A stretch of 64,000 nucleotides of DNA from NCBI GenBank assembly GCA_025363475.1, contig JANYDS010000076.1:16574-80573 (forward strand), written 5' to 3'. Position numbers and translations under genes: made by a program. This document shows, piece after piece, positions 43,051 through 51,524 of this stretch (the first letter of the stretch is position 1; the number at the start of each line of letters is the position of its first letter). The notes beneath the pieces are model-generated. The model ran no database searches and was not told the origin of the DNA. It was given only the letters and a program-made list of their open reading frames with translations. The stretch comes from Terriglobia bacterium (lineage in GTDB: Bacteria > Acidobacteriota > Terriglobia > Bryobacterales > Bryobacteraceae).

Positions 43051-43093
43051 GGAGGGCGGACGCCCCGTCCGCATCCGGTCCCTGACCGGATGC
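43051..43093. repeat. REP-like palindrome pair, copy 2
   Basis: Hairpins GCGGACG/CGTCCGC (43056-43072) and GCATCCGGTC-CCT-GACCGGATGC (43071-43093, perfect 10-bp arms). It lies two bases past the aquaglyceroporin stop, a typical REP location between convergent genes. Compared with copy 1, an A-T pair in the stem is replaced by C-G. Confidence 0.78.
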
Positions 43094-43104
43094 CCGCGTG
43101 ACGC

Positions 43105-43848
43105 TCAGCGCGAACTCATAAACCACTTCATAGCTTCCGCCGCCACATCCGGCGGCAGCGTATGCTTACCGGCAAACTCGCGAAAAGTAACTTTGTAGCC
43201 TTCCCGTTTCAAAGCAGGAACAATCATCCGGCTGCACTGGTCAATCGGCAAAACCTGGTCTTCAGTTCCGTGTGAAATATAGACGGGCGGCTTGCCCCAC
43301 CGTTCGTCACGCAACACAAATCCGGGCGAGAATCCGAATACCGCGCTGAAGAAATCGCCATTCGAAAGTCCAATCGAAAGCGCGCACGACGCCCCGTCGG
43401 AAAAGCCCGCCATCGCAACCCGCGCCCCATCCACCGGATACAGCGAGAACGCGCGCAGCATCGCCTGATTGATGAAAACCGCGTCCGTACCCCACTGGTC
43501 AGTGATCGCGTCCCAGGTCGTGCCCGCTGAGGCCGGTGCCAGCAGCAGGAAACCATGTTCATCGGCCAGTGTGCGCAGCAAGTCAATGCCGCGCTCCGGT
43601 CCGCGCGTTGCCCCGTGCAAAGACACAATCAACGGAGCTTTGGTAAATTTCGCAGCCGCCTCGGGAACATAAAACAGGGCATCCCGTTCGCCGCGCAGAC
43701 CCAGGGAATGCAGCCCTGGTTTGGCAATTTCACCAGGCGTACCCGGGCGCGCGTTCAGTCTGTAAATTGCATTGCGGACCTGCGCCTGACCGGTCACTCC
43801 CAGCGCCAGTGCCGCCGCTGCGGCAAATTCCCTTCGAGTCGGTTTCAT
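43105..43848 (-). CDS. Tat-exported alpha/beta hydrolase (esterase)
   Basis: A 247-residue hydrolase. TRREFAAAAALALG at the start is a twin-arginine signal. The nucleophile elbow is GFSDGAS (S150); the candidate Asp is in HGTEDQVLP and the His in GKHTLP. The fold resembles phospholipase/carboxylesterase and PHB-depolymerase-like proteins. The natural substrate is unknown. It converges with the aquaglyceroporin gene across the REP element and is divergent from the YdcF gene with 34 bases between. Confidence 0.88.
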   Translation of the reverse strand: MKPTRREFAAAAALALGVTGQAQVRNAIYRLNARPGTPGEIAKPGLHSLGLRGERDALFYVPEAAAKFTKAPLIVSLHGATRGPERGIDLLRTLADEHGFLLLAPASAGTTWDAITDQWGTDAVFINQAMLRAFSLYPVDGARVAMAGFSDGASCALSIGLSNGDFFSAVFGFSPGFVLRDERWGKPPVYISHGTEDQVLPIDQCSRMIVPALKREGYKVTFREFAGKHTLPPDVAAEAMKWFMSSR

Positions 43849-43882
43849 TGCACCCTCACCTTTGATGTTCTAACCTGGACGT

Positions 43883-45142
43883 GTGAAGCTTGTCCAACTC
43901 TTTCTGTTTTGCGTTGTTTCTGCGTGGGTCTCTGCATGGGCCCCTGCGTGGGCCTTTCAGGCGGCCAAACCGCTCGAAATCGCCAATCCCGTGCAGGACA
44001 AGAATTTCTATCTGCTCTCAGCCATCGAACGAGCGCCTGCCGCGCGAGAGGCCTTCAAAACCAGCGCTATTCTCGCGCGAATTGCCGCAGAGCGACTGGC
44101 CGCTCTCGATCACGCAGTCACATCCTGCAAAGCCGATAACGAATGCAATGCCGCTGCGTTCCAGTGGACTGAGGTACAGATTGACGAGGCAGGGAAGGCC
44201 TTGGCAGACCTGTACCGGACCTCACCCCCCTTGCATGCCCTCACCGATAACCAGCTCCGTGGCAGCGGCATGTACGTTCGCTACCAGGCCCTGACTGGCG
44301 CGCAACTCCTCGAACGCGCCTGGGCCGACTGCCTTCGTGGCATCAATCACATAATCGATGTCTATGGCCTGGGCAAACCGCCACGCTACCCCGAGATCGA
44401 TTCCATTACGTACGACCCTAAATCGCCAGCCTGGCGCAACCACCTTGAGTACCTCACCCAAATCATGCAAGAGGACCACGCACGCCTCGACCTCGCCTTT
44501 TCTTCCTCCCTCCGCTTTGCGCTGGCAGCCATGAACCTCAATAACCGGGACGAGGCCGGCCGCTTGGAACCCATGGAAAACGGCGAAAATGCCGCGGCAT
44601 TCCGGCGCGCCAAAACGCTCGACTGGGCGCGTTATCCTTACACGGCAATCGTCGTGCCTGGTTCCGGCAACGAACTGACGGGAATTGCTCTGTCCCTCGG
44701 CGGCAAGCTGCGGGATGAGATTGCGGTAAAGCGTTTCCGCGAAGGCAAAGCGCCGTTCATTCTGGTTTCAGGAGGCTACGTCCATCCCAGTCAGACTCCT
44801 TACGCTGAGGCGCTGGAAATGAAGCGGGAATTGATGACGCGCTTCGGTGTGGCGGAAGACGCCATCATCGTCGATCCGCACGCGCGCCACACCACCACCA
44901 ACATGCGCAACGCCGCGCGGCTTATGTATCGTTATGGGCTGCCGTTTGATCGCAAAGCGCTGGTCACCTCGGACCCCAGCCAGAGCACATATATTGAAGG
45001 CGCGGTCTTCGCCAAACGCTGCCTGGATGAACTCGGTTACGTGCCTTACAAAATTGTGGGCCGGACGTCGATCTTCGACCTCGAATTCATTCCTGCAATA
45101 GAATCCCTGCAGGCCGATCCGCGCGAACCCCTGGACCCGTAA
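43883..45142 (+). CDS. YdcF-like (DUF218) exported protein
   Basis: A 419-residue protein with a signal peptide (KLVQLFLFCVVSAWVSAWAPAWA). Residues 30-235 are helical and specific to this protein. The C-terminal half (about 250-400) is a DUF218 domain: YTAIVVPGSG at the start, ILVSGGYVHP, DPHARHTTTNMRNAARLM. DUF218 proteins include SanA and ElyC, linked to envelope integrity, but their chemistry is unresolved. The start is GTG 43883. Confidence 0.82.
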   Translation: MKLVQLFLFCVVSAWVSAWAPAWAFQAAKPLEIANPVQDKNFYLLSAIERAPAAREAFKTSAILARIAAERLAALDHAVTSCKADNECNAAAFQWTEVQIDEAGKALADLYRTSPPLHALTDNQLRGSGMYVRYQALTGAQLLERAWADCLRGINHIIDVYGLGKPPRYPEIDSITYDPKSPAWRNHLEYLTQIMQEDHARLDLAFSSSLRFALAAMNLNNRDEAGRLEPMENGENAAAFRRAKTLDWARYPYTAIVVPGSGNELTGIALSLGGKLRDEIAVKRFREGKAPFILVSGGYVHPSQTPYAEALEMKRELMTRFGVAEDAIIVDPHARHTTTNMRNAARLMYRYGLPFDRKALVTSDPSQSTYIEGAVFAKRCLDELGYVPYKIVGRTSIFDLEFIPAIESLQADPREPLDP

Positions 45143-45159
45143 ACCGCTATGATCAATCA

Positions 45160-45673
45160 ATGGATGCCCAACCGGAACTGGCCCTGCTGGCCAGGGTTCT
45201 CAACGAACATGGTCTCGAAGCCATTCTGATTGGAAACATGGCGGCGGCGCTTCACGGCGCTCCTGTCTCGACCATTGACATCGATTTTTTTTCGCAAGAC
45301 TCCCCGGAATATGCAGAAACTCAAACTGGTGGCTGCTGCGCTGGAAGCGGTCATCCTGCGCCCTTACTATCCGGTGTCAGCGCTTTTTCGGGTGCACCGC
45401 GAAAGCGATGGGCTTCAGATCAATTTCATGGGCCAGATTGACGGCGTGAACTCGTACGAGGGAGTCCGCGACCGGGCTGATTCCTATGACATCGCAGGGC
45501 AAAAGTTGCTTGCAGCGTGTCTCGATGACATCATCCGGAGCAAGCGTGCCGCTGGCCGCAGCAAGGATCTCGCGGTAATTGATACCCTTGAGAAGACACG
45601 CGATGAAGAAGCAAATGCCAGAGAAACCGGAAAGCCGGGCGTCAAAAAATATAAGCCAGGCCCTGAAACGTGA
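45160..45673 (+). pseudogene. Nucleotidyltransferase-fold gene interrupted at a T8 run
   Basis: The first frame gives an NTase N-terminus (LIGNMAAALHGAPVSTIDIDFF) with the G.xA..HG helix and the D-x-D metal motif. At the eight-T run 45295-45302 that frame drifts into SQDSPEY and ends at 45441, while the sense continues in the +1 frame (RKTPRNMQKLKLVAAALEAV ... DDIIRSKRAAGRSKD) to 45673. Removing one T restores a single protein of about 170 residues. It may be a real mutation, a sequencing error, or transcriptional slippage. The protein resembles AbiEii/DUF6036-type nucleotidyltransferases; the next small gene overlaps its end. Confidence 0.75.
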
Positions 45674-45782
45674 GTCCGACCGCGCTCTGATTGACCTGAT
45701 TCGCTTCCGGCTCTCGCTGCCGCCGGAAAAACGGCTGAATTGCCTGCGCCGCAAGATCGGGCTCCGCGCCACCTGTCTCTAA
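45603..45782 (+). CDS. Small basic protein paired with the nucleotidyltransferase
   Basis: A 59-residue product starting at ATG 45603 inside the end of the nucleotidyltransferase frame. It is helical and charged, with the compact motif LIDLIRFRLSLPPEKRLNCLRRK. I have the impression that similar short proteins accompany such NTases, but I cannot name a family. The overlap and size are reminiscent of a toxin-antitoxin or regulatory pair; this is inference only. Confidence 0.55.
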   Translation: MKKQMPEKPESRASKNISQALKRESDRALIDLIRFRLSLPPEKRLNCLRRKIGLRATCL

Positions 45783-45793
45783 TTCAAGCCCGA

Positions 45794-46852
45794 CTAAGGC
45801 GTGGTTCCCACCAGCACCGGCGAACACGCCTCACCCGCCAGATTTGCCGGAGCCGCCTGACGCTTCTTGCCCCCCAGCGCCGCCCGCACAATCTGCGCAA
45901 TCGGCTGCGGCTGATCATGCTGCACATAATGGCTGCCGCAAGGCGCAAGCCAAAACTCTGAGTTGACCGCGCGCGGCTGCAAATATTTCCCCCAAACATA
46001 CTCCGCAACCCGAACCGGCGAAACCATATCGTGAACGCCCCAGATCAGCGTCACAGGAACCGAACTCCGCGACAGACTTTCCAGAAACGAAACCTCAAAC
46101 TGAGCACGTTCGTTCAGGTACTTGATCGTTTCCGGCAGCACCTGCACGCCATTCTGATGAGCGAAGTTCGCCGCCAGACCTTTCACCTCCGGGTCGTCAG
46201 CCTTCAATGCAGGAGTGTAAGTGGTCATCCCCATGCCACCTGCCAGCAAAGCCGGAGTCATATTCTTCACCGCCGCCGCGCTCGTCGCCGGGTTCAGCGT
46301 ACGCTTCTGAAAATCAGTAAGATTCGCCAGCGGCAGGTACATATTGCCATTCGTCAGAAACAAATGCGTGATACGAAACGGATCAGATGCAGCTGACAAC
46401 TGAATCAGGTTCAGCGCCACGCTGTCACCCCGGTCATGCGAATACAGCGCAAACTCCTTGAACTTCGCCACGCTGGTTAAAAAATAACGCGCCAGTTCCG
46501 CATCGTCCTTCAACGTGTATTTGTAACCATCCACTGGCTTGTCCGAAAAGCCATAACCCGGAAAATCCAAAGTACAAATGCGGAAGTCGCCACCCAGTTC
46601 TGCAATGAGTTGCCGGTAATCGAAACTGCTGGTGGGAAAGCCATGCACCAGCAGCAGTGACGGTTTCGCCGTATCACCGCTGCACCGGTAAAAAATCTGC
46701 AGCTGTCTCGCGCCATTTCCAGCCGATGCCTGCCACGTAAAATACTGGCCGCCCGATTTCCACGCCTCGCCCAGCTCCGGACCCTGCGCAAAGAGCCTGC
46801 TGTAAAACGTAACCGCAAGCGCGAAAGAACCGAGTCGACGGGAAAAGACCAT
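45794..46852 (-). CDS. Alpha/beta hydrolase, epoxide hydrolase/haloalkane dehalogenase group
   Basis: A 352-residue exported hydrolase (hydrophobic N-terminus to about 23). The oxyanion motif is HGFPTS (70-75) and the nucleophile elbow is SHDRGD with aspartate D140 rather than serine, which places it with epoxide hydrolases and haloalkane dehalogenases. The acid is probably in WGVHDMVSP, and the base His in GSHYVQHDQP. A cap domain occupies about 160-270. The substrate is unknown. Confidence 0.87.
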   Translation of the reverse strand: MVFSRRLGSFALAVTFYSRLFAQGPELGEAWKSGGQYFTWQASAGNGARQLQIFYRCSGDTAKPSLLLVHGFPTSSFDYRQLIAELGGDFRICTLDFPGYGFSDKPVDGYKYTLKDDAELARYFLTSVAKFKEFALYSHDRGDSVALNLIQLSAASDPFRITHLFLTNGNMYLPLANLTDFQKRTLNPATSAAAVKNMTPALLAGGMGMTTYTPALKADDPEVKGLAANFAHQNGVQVLPETIKYLNERAQFEVSFLESLSRSSVPVTLIWGVHDMVSPVRVAEYVWGKYLQPRAVNSEFWLAPCGSHYVQHDQPQPIAQIVRAALGGKKRQAAPANLAGEACSPVLVGTTP

Positions 46853-46896
46853 CTGACCAGTCTAAGACACCACGAATAGCATAAACTCTGAAGCAA

Positions 46897-47703
46897 GTGC
46901 CCTTCGTCCGCTCGCTCGTATTAACCGCCTTCTGCGTGGTCTCGCTGCTCGGCAAGACCTGGCAGGTGGATGGCATCGTGGTCGCAATCGACCCTGCTTC
47001 GAAAAGCATCCTCGTTTCGCACCGCCCCATCGGCAAATACATGCCAGCCATGGCCATGCCCTTTCGTGTTGAAGACGGCCGGCAATTGCAGGGACTCCAT
47101 CCCGGAGTCCGCGTCGAATTCGAGCTCGTCGTCAATAAAGACAGCTCGTTCGCGCGCAACATTCGCAAATTCGCCGGTCCGGATACGCCGCTCACGCAGC
47201 CCAAAGAACAACTCCAGCCGGGAGCCGCACTCTCTGACTTTCACCTCATTGATGAACAAAATCACGCCGTAACCCTAAGCGGCCTGCACGGCAAAGTTCT
47301 GGTCATTGATTTCATCTACACCCGCTGCCCGCTCCCCGACGTCTGCCCGAGACTCTCCGCCAGCTTCGCCGCAATCCAAAGACATTTCAAAGATCGGCCA
47401 GACAAAGACCTGGCCCTGCTCACCATCACGGTAGACCCCGATTACGACACCCCAGCCATCCTTGCCGAATACGCCAGGCGCTGGGGCGCGGACCCCACCC
47501 GCTGGTCTTTCCTCACCGGCGACGTAGCCAAAACCGCAGCCGAGCTGGGAGAACTATACTGGATGGACGAAGGTTCCATCGGTCACAATTCCATGACATC
47601 CATCATCACCCGCGACGGGCATCTGGCGGCCATGGTAGACGGTTCAGCCTGGCGCGTTGATCAACTCATCGAACTGGTTTCACACCAGCTGGAACAGAAA
47701 TAA
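46897..47703 (+). CDS. CusF-like/SCO1 fusion copper protein
   Basis: A 268-residue exported protein with two modules. Residues 21-95 resemble the CusF/DUF3347-type copper-binding fold (GIVVAIDPASKSILVSHRPIG, YMPAMAMPF with its Met pair). Residues 105-268 are a SCO1/SenC thioredoxin-like domain with CPLPDVC (C144, C150) and the late copper-binding His in GHNSM. SCO proteins deliver copper to cytochrome oxidase or act as thiol reductants. The start is GTG 46897. It is followed after 15 bases by a TPR protein. Confidence 0.9.
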   Translation: MPFVRSLVLTAFCVVSLLGKTWQVDGIVVAIDPASKSILVSHRPIGKYMPAMAMPFRVEDGRQLQGLHPGVRVEFELVVNKDSSFARNIRKFAGPDTPLTQPKEQLQPGAALSDFHLIDEQNHAVTLSGLHGKVLVIDFIYTRCPLPDVCPRLSASFAAIQRHFKDRPDKDLALLTITVDPDYDTPAILAEYARRWGADPTRWSFLTGDVAKTAAELGELYWMDEGSIGHNSMTSIITRDGHLAAMVDGSAWRVDQLIELVSHQLEQK

Positions 47704-47718
47704 AATGGAGCACAAGCA

Positions 47719-49374
47719 ATGAAAAAACTACTTGTCTTACTCGCCGCCACGTCACTCGCGGCCTTTGCCGCCGAAACCAAAAAGGGTGATAACTGTGCGC
47801 CGCCGCCCAGTGCGCTTGCCCCCACCCTGCCCGCGAAACTCCTGCCAGGCATGGGCGTAGTGCATTTCCCCATCACCACCAGCAGCAAAGAAGCGCAGGC
47901 GTTTTTCGATCAGGGCGTCGCGCAGATGCACTCCTTCTGGGCCCGCGAAGCCGAGCGTTCCTTCCTCCAGGCCGCAGCGCTTGACCCCGCCGCCCCCATG
48001 CCTTATTGGGGCGTTTCCATGGTGGCAGCCGGCGACTACCGCCCCCGCTTTCAGCTCGATCTCCAGACCGAAACGTTCGGCAAGACGGTCCCGCCGTCAC
48101 TCGTCCGCGCCCGCGCCGCAGCTGACAAAGCCACCGAACTCAGCCAGGTGCCAGGCAAGGCCACCGATGTCGAAAAGCTCTATATCGCTGCCATCGCCGC
48201 CCGCCGCAACGCTGCCTCGAAAGACCCTGATGAGGATTTTGTGAAAGCCACCCGCACGCTGCTGGCAAAGCATCCCGATGAGATGGAAGCCCAGCTCTTC
48301 CTCGCCCTCACCATCATGCGCGGCTTCTCTGAAACAGACCGCAAACCCCTTGCCTCCGGCAGCACCGAAGCCGTCTCTATCCTCCGCTCGCTGCTGACCA
48401 AAATCCCGGAACATCCCGGTGTCCATCACTACATCATTCACGCGTACGAAGGTTCATCGTTCGCCAAAGAAGCCTGGCCCAGCTGTGAAAAATATGCAGC
48501 CCTGGTGACCAACATTCCGCACGCGCTCCACATGCCCGGCCACATCTACGCGCAGACCGGCAAGTGGGCGGAAGCTACCAAATCCTTCTCCGACGCGGCA
48601 GTCAATGAACGCAGCTGGATGAAGCTGGACAAGATGTATGGCGATGGCCACCATGGCCACAACGTTCATTACCTCGCCACCACATATTCATTCACGGGCC
48701 GTTATGACGACGCCATGGAATCGGCGAAAGAGTTGCTCGGCTACAAAGAAAACCCGGCTCAGGCCGCATCGGTGGATAACTTCGGCACGGCCTACGCACA
48801 AGGCTGGTTCGCTCTCATGCGCACCAATGTTCAGTTTGAAAAATGGGACACCATCCTTGACGAAACAGTTCTTGTCCCCTTCACCCGTCCGCGTCAGGAA
48901 GCCTGGCGTCACTGGGCCCGCTCACTCGCCTGGGCCAATAAAGGCGATGTCGCCGCTGCAACCGCTGAACGCCAGAAGTTTGATGACTCCGTGGCCGAAC
49001 TTAAGGCTAAAACCAATCATGCCGAACCCGCCGATCTGATGGTGGCCCGCCAGGAATTGGCAGCCCATCTTGAAATCGCCCAGGGCCATATCAATAAGGG
49101 ACTGCAGTTGTTTGAAATCGCCTCGAAAGCGGAACGTCGTTTAAGCTATTCCGAACCCGCCTACTATCCGCGCCCGATTGGCGAACCGATGGGCAAGGTC
49201 GCACTCAGGAATCACAAACCGGCACTTGCCGCGAGAGCCTTCAAGATCGCTCTCGAACAATATCCGGGCGACGTCCATGCCCAGAATGGTTTGCGTGCGG
49301 CGCTTGATGTGAACCCGGATCTGAACAAGGGCGTGAACAAGACTCCAGCCTCCCCCGTGGCGGGTACGGAATAG
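47719..49374 (+). CDS. Secreted TPR protein with His-rich motifs
   Basis: A 551-residue exported protein (signal KKLLVLLAATSLAAFA). Tetratricopeptide-like helical hairpins run through most of it, for example AQAFFDQGVAQMHSFWAREAERSF at about 55 and ALAARAFKIALEQYPGDVHAQ near the end. Clusters of conserved-looking histidines (GVHHYIIHAYE, HALHMPGHIYAQ, DGHHGHNVHYL) are unusual for plain TPR scaffolds and could bind metal. It probably shares a transcript with the SCO-like gene, which would fit a copper or metalloenzyme-assembly role; that is inference. Confidence 0.75.
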   Translation: MKKLLVLLAATSLAAFAAETKKGDNCAPPPSALAPTLPAKLLPGMGVVHFPITTSSKEAQAFFDQGVAQMHSFWAREAERSFLQAAALDPAAPMPYWGVSMVAAGDYRPRFQLDLQTETFGKTVPPSLVRARAAADKATELSQVPGKATDVEKLYIAAIAARRNAASKDPDEDFVKATRTLLAKHPDEMEAQLFLALTIMRGFSETDRKPLASGSTEAVSILRSLLTKIPEHPGVHHYIIHAYEGSSFAKEAWPSCEKYAALVTNIPHALHMPGHIYAQTGKWAEATKSFSDAAVNERSWMKLDKMYGDGHHGHNVHYLATTYSFTGRYDDAMESAKELLGYKENPAQAASVDNFGTAYAQGWFALMRTNVQFEKWDTILDETVLVPFTRPRQEAWRHWARSLAWANKGDVAAATAERQKFDDSVAELKAKTNHAEPADLMVARQELAAHLEIAQGHINKGLQLFEIASKAERRLSYSEPAYYPRPIGEPMGKVALRNHKPALAARAFKIALEQYPGDVHAQNGLRAALDVNPDLNKGVNKTPASPVAGTE

Positions 49375-49470
49375 GAGTTCATGTCTGCCAGTCTTAGCCA
49401 CACGCATAAGCGATCAAATGAAGGCCGCGTAAAAAACTTTGTAAACTAAAAACGTTACTTAAAAACAATC

Positions 49471-49887
49471 ATGCTCAAACTCATCACAATCTCAATTCTG
49501 TTCGCAGCCGCTGCGCTCGCACAGACTTCCTCAGTCGGCAACTGGCAGTATGTTGACGGCCCCAAGACCACCTATATCCGCACCTTTGAAGAAGGCGGCC
49601 AGCTCAAAGCTGTTATCGAAAAAGTAACCAAAGCAGGCAAGGAAGACCCTGCCGCCACCTGTGCGAAATGCTCAGGCGAAAACAAAGACAAGCCCCTCAA
49701 GGGTCTCACCATTCTCTGGGACACAAAGAAAGATGGCGATAACTGGAAAGACGGCAAGCTGCTCGATCCCGATGGCGGTCGTCTCGTCTCCGGTGCAACT
49801 GAACTCGTTGAAGGCGGCAAAAAGCTCAACGTAAAAGGTTCCGTCTCCATCATCCACAAGACCCAGGTTTGGATCCGCCTTCCGTAA
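49471..49887 (+). CDS. Secreted DUF2147 family protein
   Basis: A 138-residue exported protein (signal LKLITISILFAAAALAQ) with the lipocalin-like DUF2147 pattern: GNWQYVDGPKTTYIRTF, two cysteines in CAKCSGENKDKP, GLTILWDTKKDGDNWKDGKLLDPDGG. The family has no known function. It is followed after 3 bases by another secreted unknown. Confidence 0.8.
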   Translation: MLKLITISILFAAAALAQTSSVGNWQYVDGPKTTYIRTFEEGGQLKAVIEKVTKAGKEDPAATCAKCSGENKDKPLKGLTILWDTKKDGDNWKDGKLLDPDGGRLVSGATELVEGGKKLNVKGSVSIIHKTQVWIRLP

Positions 49888-49890
49888 TTC

Positions 49891-50760
49891 ATGTTCTTGT
49901 TGCGCACGCTGATATTCGTTGCTTCCGCTGCAACACTGCTGGCTCAGGCTCCACCTGAGCCAGCGGAACAAACCCATATTATTGCGGCGATCCGTGAAGG
50001 TGCGCTGGCTTATGACGACAAACTTCCCAACTTCATCTGCACTCAGGTGACGCACCGCGAAGTCCGTCCGGAAGTTCAGAACGTGCAGGGCGTCCATATG
50101 TCAGCAGGCCGCGGCGGCGGCAGCACGAGCTTTTCCGCCGGCACAAGTGCCACCTGGGAGCCCGTCGATTCCCGCGAAGAACAACTCAGCTATTTTGGCG
50201 GCCGCGAAAAATACGAACTCACCGTGCTCAATGGCAAACTGGTCAGGAAAGGGCAGACAGCGGTGCCAGGAATGACCTCAAGCGGTGAATTCGGTTTCAC
50301 CCTCAAAGGCATCTTCGACCCCCTCAGTAAAGCCGACTTCGAATGGAAGCGCTTCGATACTTTACGCGGACAAACCGTCTACGTCTTCGCCTACAAAATA
50401 GCCAAAGAGAATTCCGTCTCACAGCTTGATGCCGCCGGTAACCGCGTCGTAGTCGCTTATCACGGTCTGGTCTTTGCAGACCGCGATACGCATCAGGTCT
50501 TGCGCATTACCACCGAAGCCGAGAGCCCCCGTGAATTTCCGCTGCGCAACGTAACTAAAGAGCTGGATTACGGCCCCGTGACCATTGCCGGTGAACATTA
50601 TCTGGTGCCGCTGCACGGCCACATGGAAATGCGCACCAGTTCAGATTTCATGCGTTACGGCAGGGCGGGCGGCAACTCCCCCGAAGTCACGCTGCGTAAC
50701 GATACAGACTTCCGCAATTACCGCAAGTACGGCGTGGAAGCCACACTCAAGCCCGAGTAA
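49891..50760 (+). CDS. Secreted hypothetical protein, acidobacterial type
   Basis: A 289-residue exported protein (signal to about 20). The N-terminal part reads LAYDDKLPNFICTQVTHRE, an opening I associate with secreted unknowns in Acidobacteria, followed by a beta-rich domain (GLVFADRDTHQVLRITTEAE; TIAGEHYLVPLHGHMEMRT). No catalytic motif is apparent. The last 50 residues are Asn/Arg/Tyr-rich. It is probably cotranscribed with the DUF2147 gene. Confidence 0.7.
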   Translation: MFLLRTLIFVASAATLLAQAPPEPAEQTHIIAAIREGALAYDDKLPNFICTQVTHREVRPEVQNVQGVHMSAGRGGGSTSFSAGTSATWEPVDSREEQLSYFGGREKYELTVLNGKLVRKGQTAVPGMTSSGEFGFTLKGIFDPLSKADFEWKRFDTLRGQTVYVFAYKIAKENSVSQLDAAGNRVVVAYHGLVFADRDTHQVLRITTEAESPREFPLRNVTKELDYGPVTIAGEHYLVPLHGHMEMRTSSDFMRYGRAGGNSPEVTLRNDTDFRNYRKYGVEATLKPE

Positions 50761-50785
50761 CCCGCTTCTTTCGGCTGGAGCGAAT

Positions 50786-50875
50786 TCAGGTTTGCATCCG
50801 TTCGCCCTGTTCCGCCTTCAGCGCGCCCGCCAGGAAGAACAGTCCTTCCACGCGTTGCCAGCGCTCATCATCCAT
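50786..50875 (-). pseudogene. Remnant of a serine/threonine kinase N-terminus
   Basis: A 29-codon frame beginning DDERWQRVEGLFFLAGAL on the minus strand matches the opening typical of acidobacterial protein kinase or sigma-factor-like genes (the pattern is (D/T)xERWxxVExLFxxAL). It then ends with a stop after EQGERMQT. Nothing downstream continues the kinase. It is best seen as a gene-end relic in a 155-base intergenic gap. Confidence 0.4.
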
Positions 50876-50911
50876 ACCGATAGTTTCCATCAGACGCCGG
50901 TTTTCCGGGTA

Positions 50912-50917
50912 TATAAT
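50912..50917 (+). promoter_or_regulatory. TATAAT box next to a start codon
   Basis: A perfect -10 hexamer TATAAT ends 8 bases before the ATG at 50925. The expected transcription start (about 50924) nearly coincides with that ATG, suggesting a leaderless or near-leaderless message. No good -35 is visible. Confidence 0.45.
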
Positions 50918-50924
50918 GTTGCCC

Positions 50925-51524
50925 ATGCCCGAAGACTCCGTAAGCTCCGGTATTTCCCGGCGCAGCGTCATCGCGAGCGCAGCCATTGTTCCCATTGCCG
51001 CGATTCGCTCCGCCGCTCAGGCTGCCCCCACCGCGCTGTCAGCGGATGAATTCAAAATCGTCGACGCCTTTGCCGACCGTCTCATCCCGAAAGATGAAAA
51101 CGGCCCCGGTGCCAGTGAATGCGGCGCAGCCATTTATATAGATCGTGTACTGGCAGGCTTCAATGCCAGCGAAAAGACGGGCTTCAGGCAGGGCCTCGCA
51201 TCAACGGATGCCTATGCCCGCACAGTCCACGGCGCTGCCTTCGCCGAACTCTCCGCCGACAAGCGCGACGCAGTGCTCACAGCCATCGAGGGCGGCTCTG
51301 CCGAGGGTTTCCCCACCTCCCGCGCCTTCTTCACCCGCATCCGCCGCCTCACCCTCGAAGGCACTTTCAGTGACCCTTACTACGGCGGCAACAAAGGCTT
51401 CGCAGGATGGGACCTTATCGGTTATCCCGGCCCGCGCCTCGCGGTCGGCCCCGACGATCAAAAAATGAAGATTCAGATCAAGCCCGTCCGCATGTCCGTC
51501 TGGGGGAATAACAGTGGCCATTAA
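50925..51524 (+). CDS. Gluconate 2-dehydrogenase subunit 3 family protein
   Basis: A protein of about 199 residues with a Tat signal (ISRRSVIASAAIVPIAAI). The body matches the small subunit of membrane gluconate/sorbitol-type dehydrogenases: LSADEFKIVDAFADRLIPKDENGPGASECGAAIYID in pieces, and DPYYGGNKGFAGWDLIGYPGPR, the conserved C-terminal region. It escorts the FAD subunit through the Tat pathway. The following GMC oxidoreductase gene overlaps its 3' end by 11 bases. No cytochrome c subunit is adjacent. Confidence 0.88.
   Translation: MPEDSVSSGISRRSVIASAAIVPIAAIRSAAQAAPTALSADEFKIVDAFADRLIPKDENGPGASECGAAIYIDRVLAGFNASEKTGFRQGLASTDAYARTVHGAAFAELSADKRDAVLTAIEGGSAEGFPTSRAFFTRIRRLTLEGTFSDPYYGGNKGFAGWDLIGYPGPRLAVGPDDQKMKIQIKPVRMSVWGNNSGH

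Noticed and set aside
45603..45782. Nucleotidyltransferase pair considered as a HEPN/MNT toxin-antitoxin system
   Set aside because: The small partner lacks a HEPN R-x4-6-H motif and is much shorter than HEPN domains; only a generic two-gene module can be claimed.
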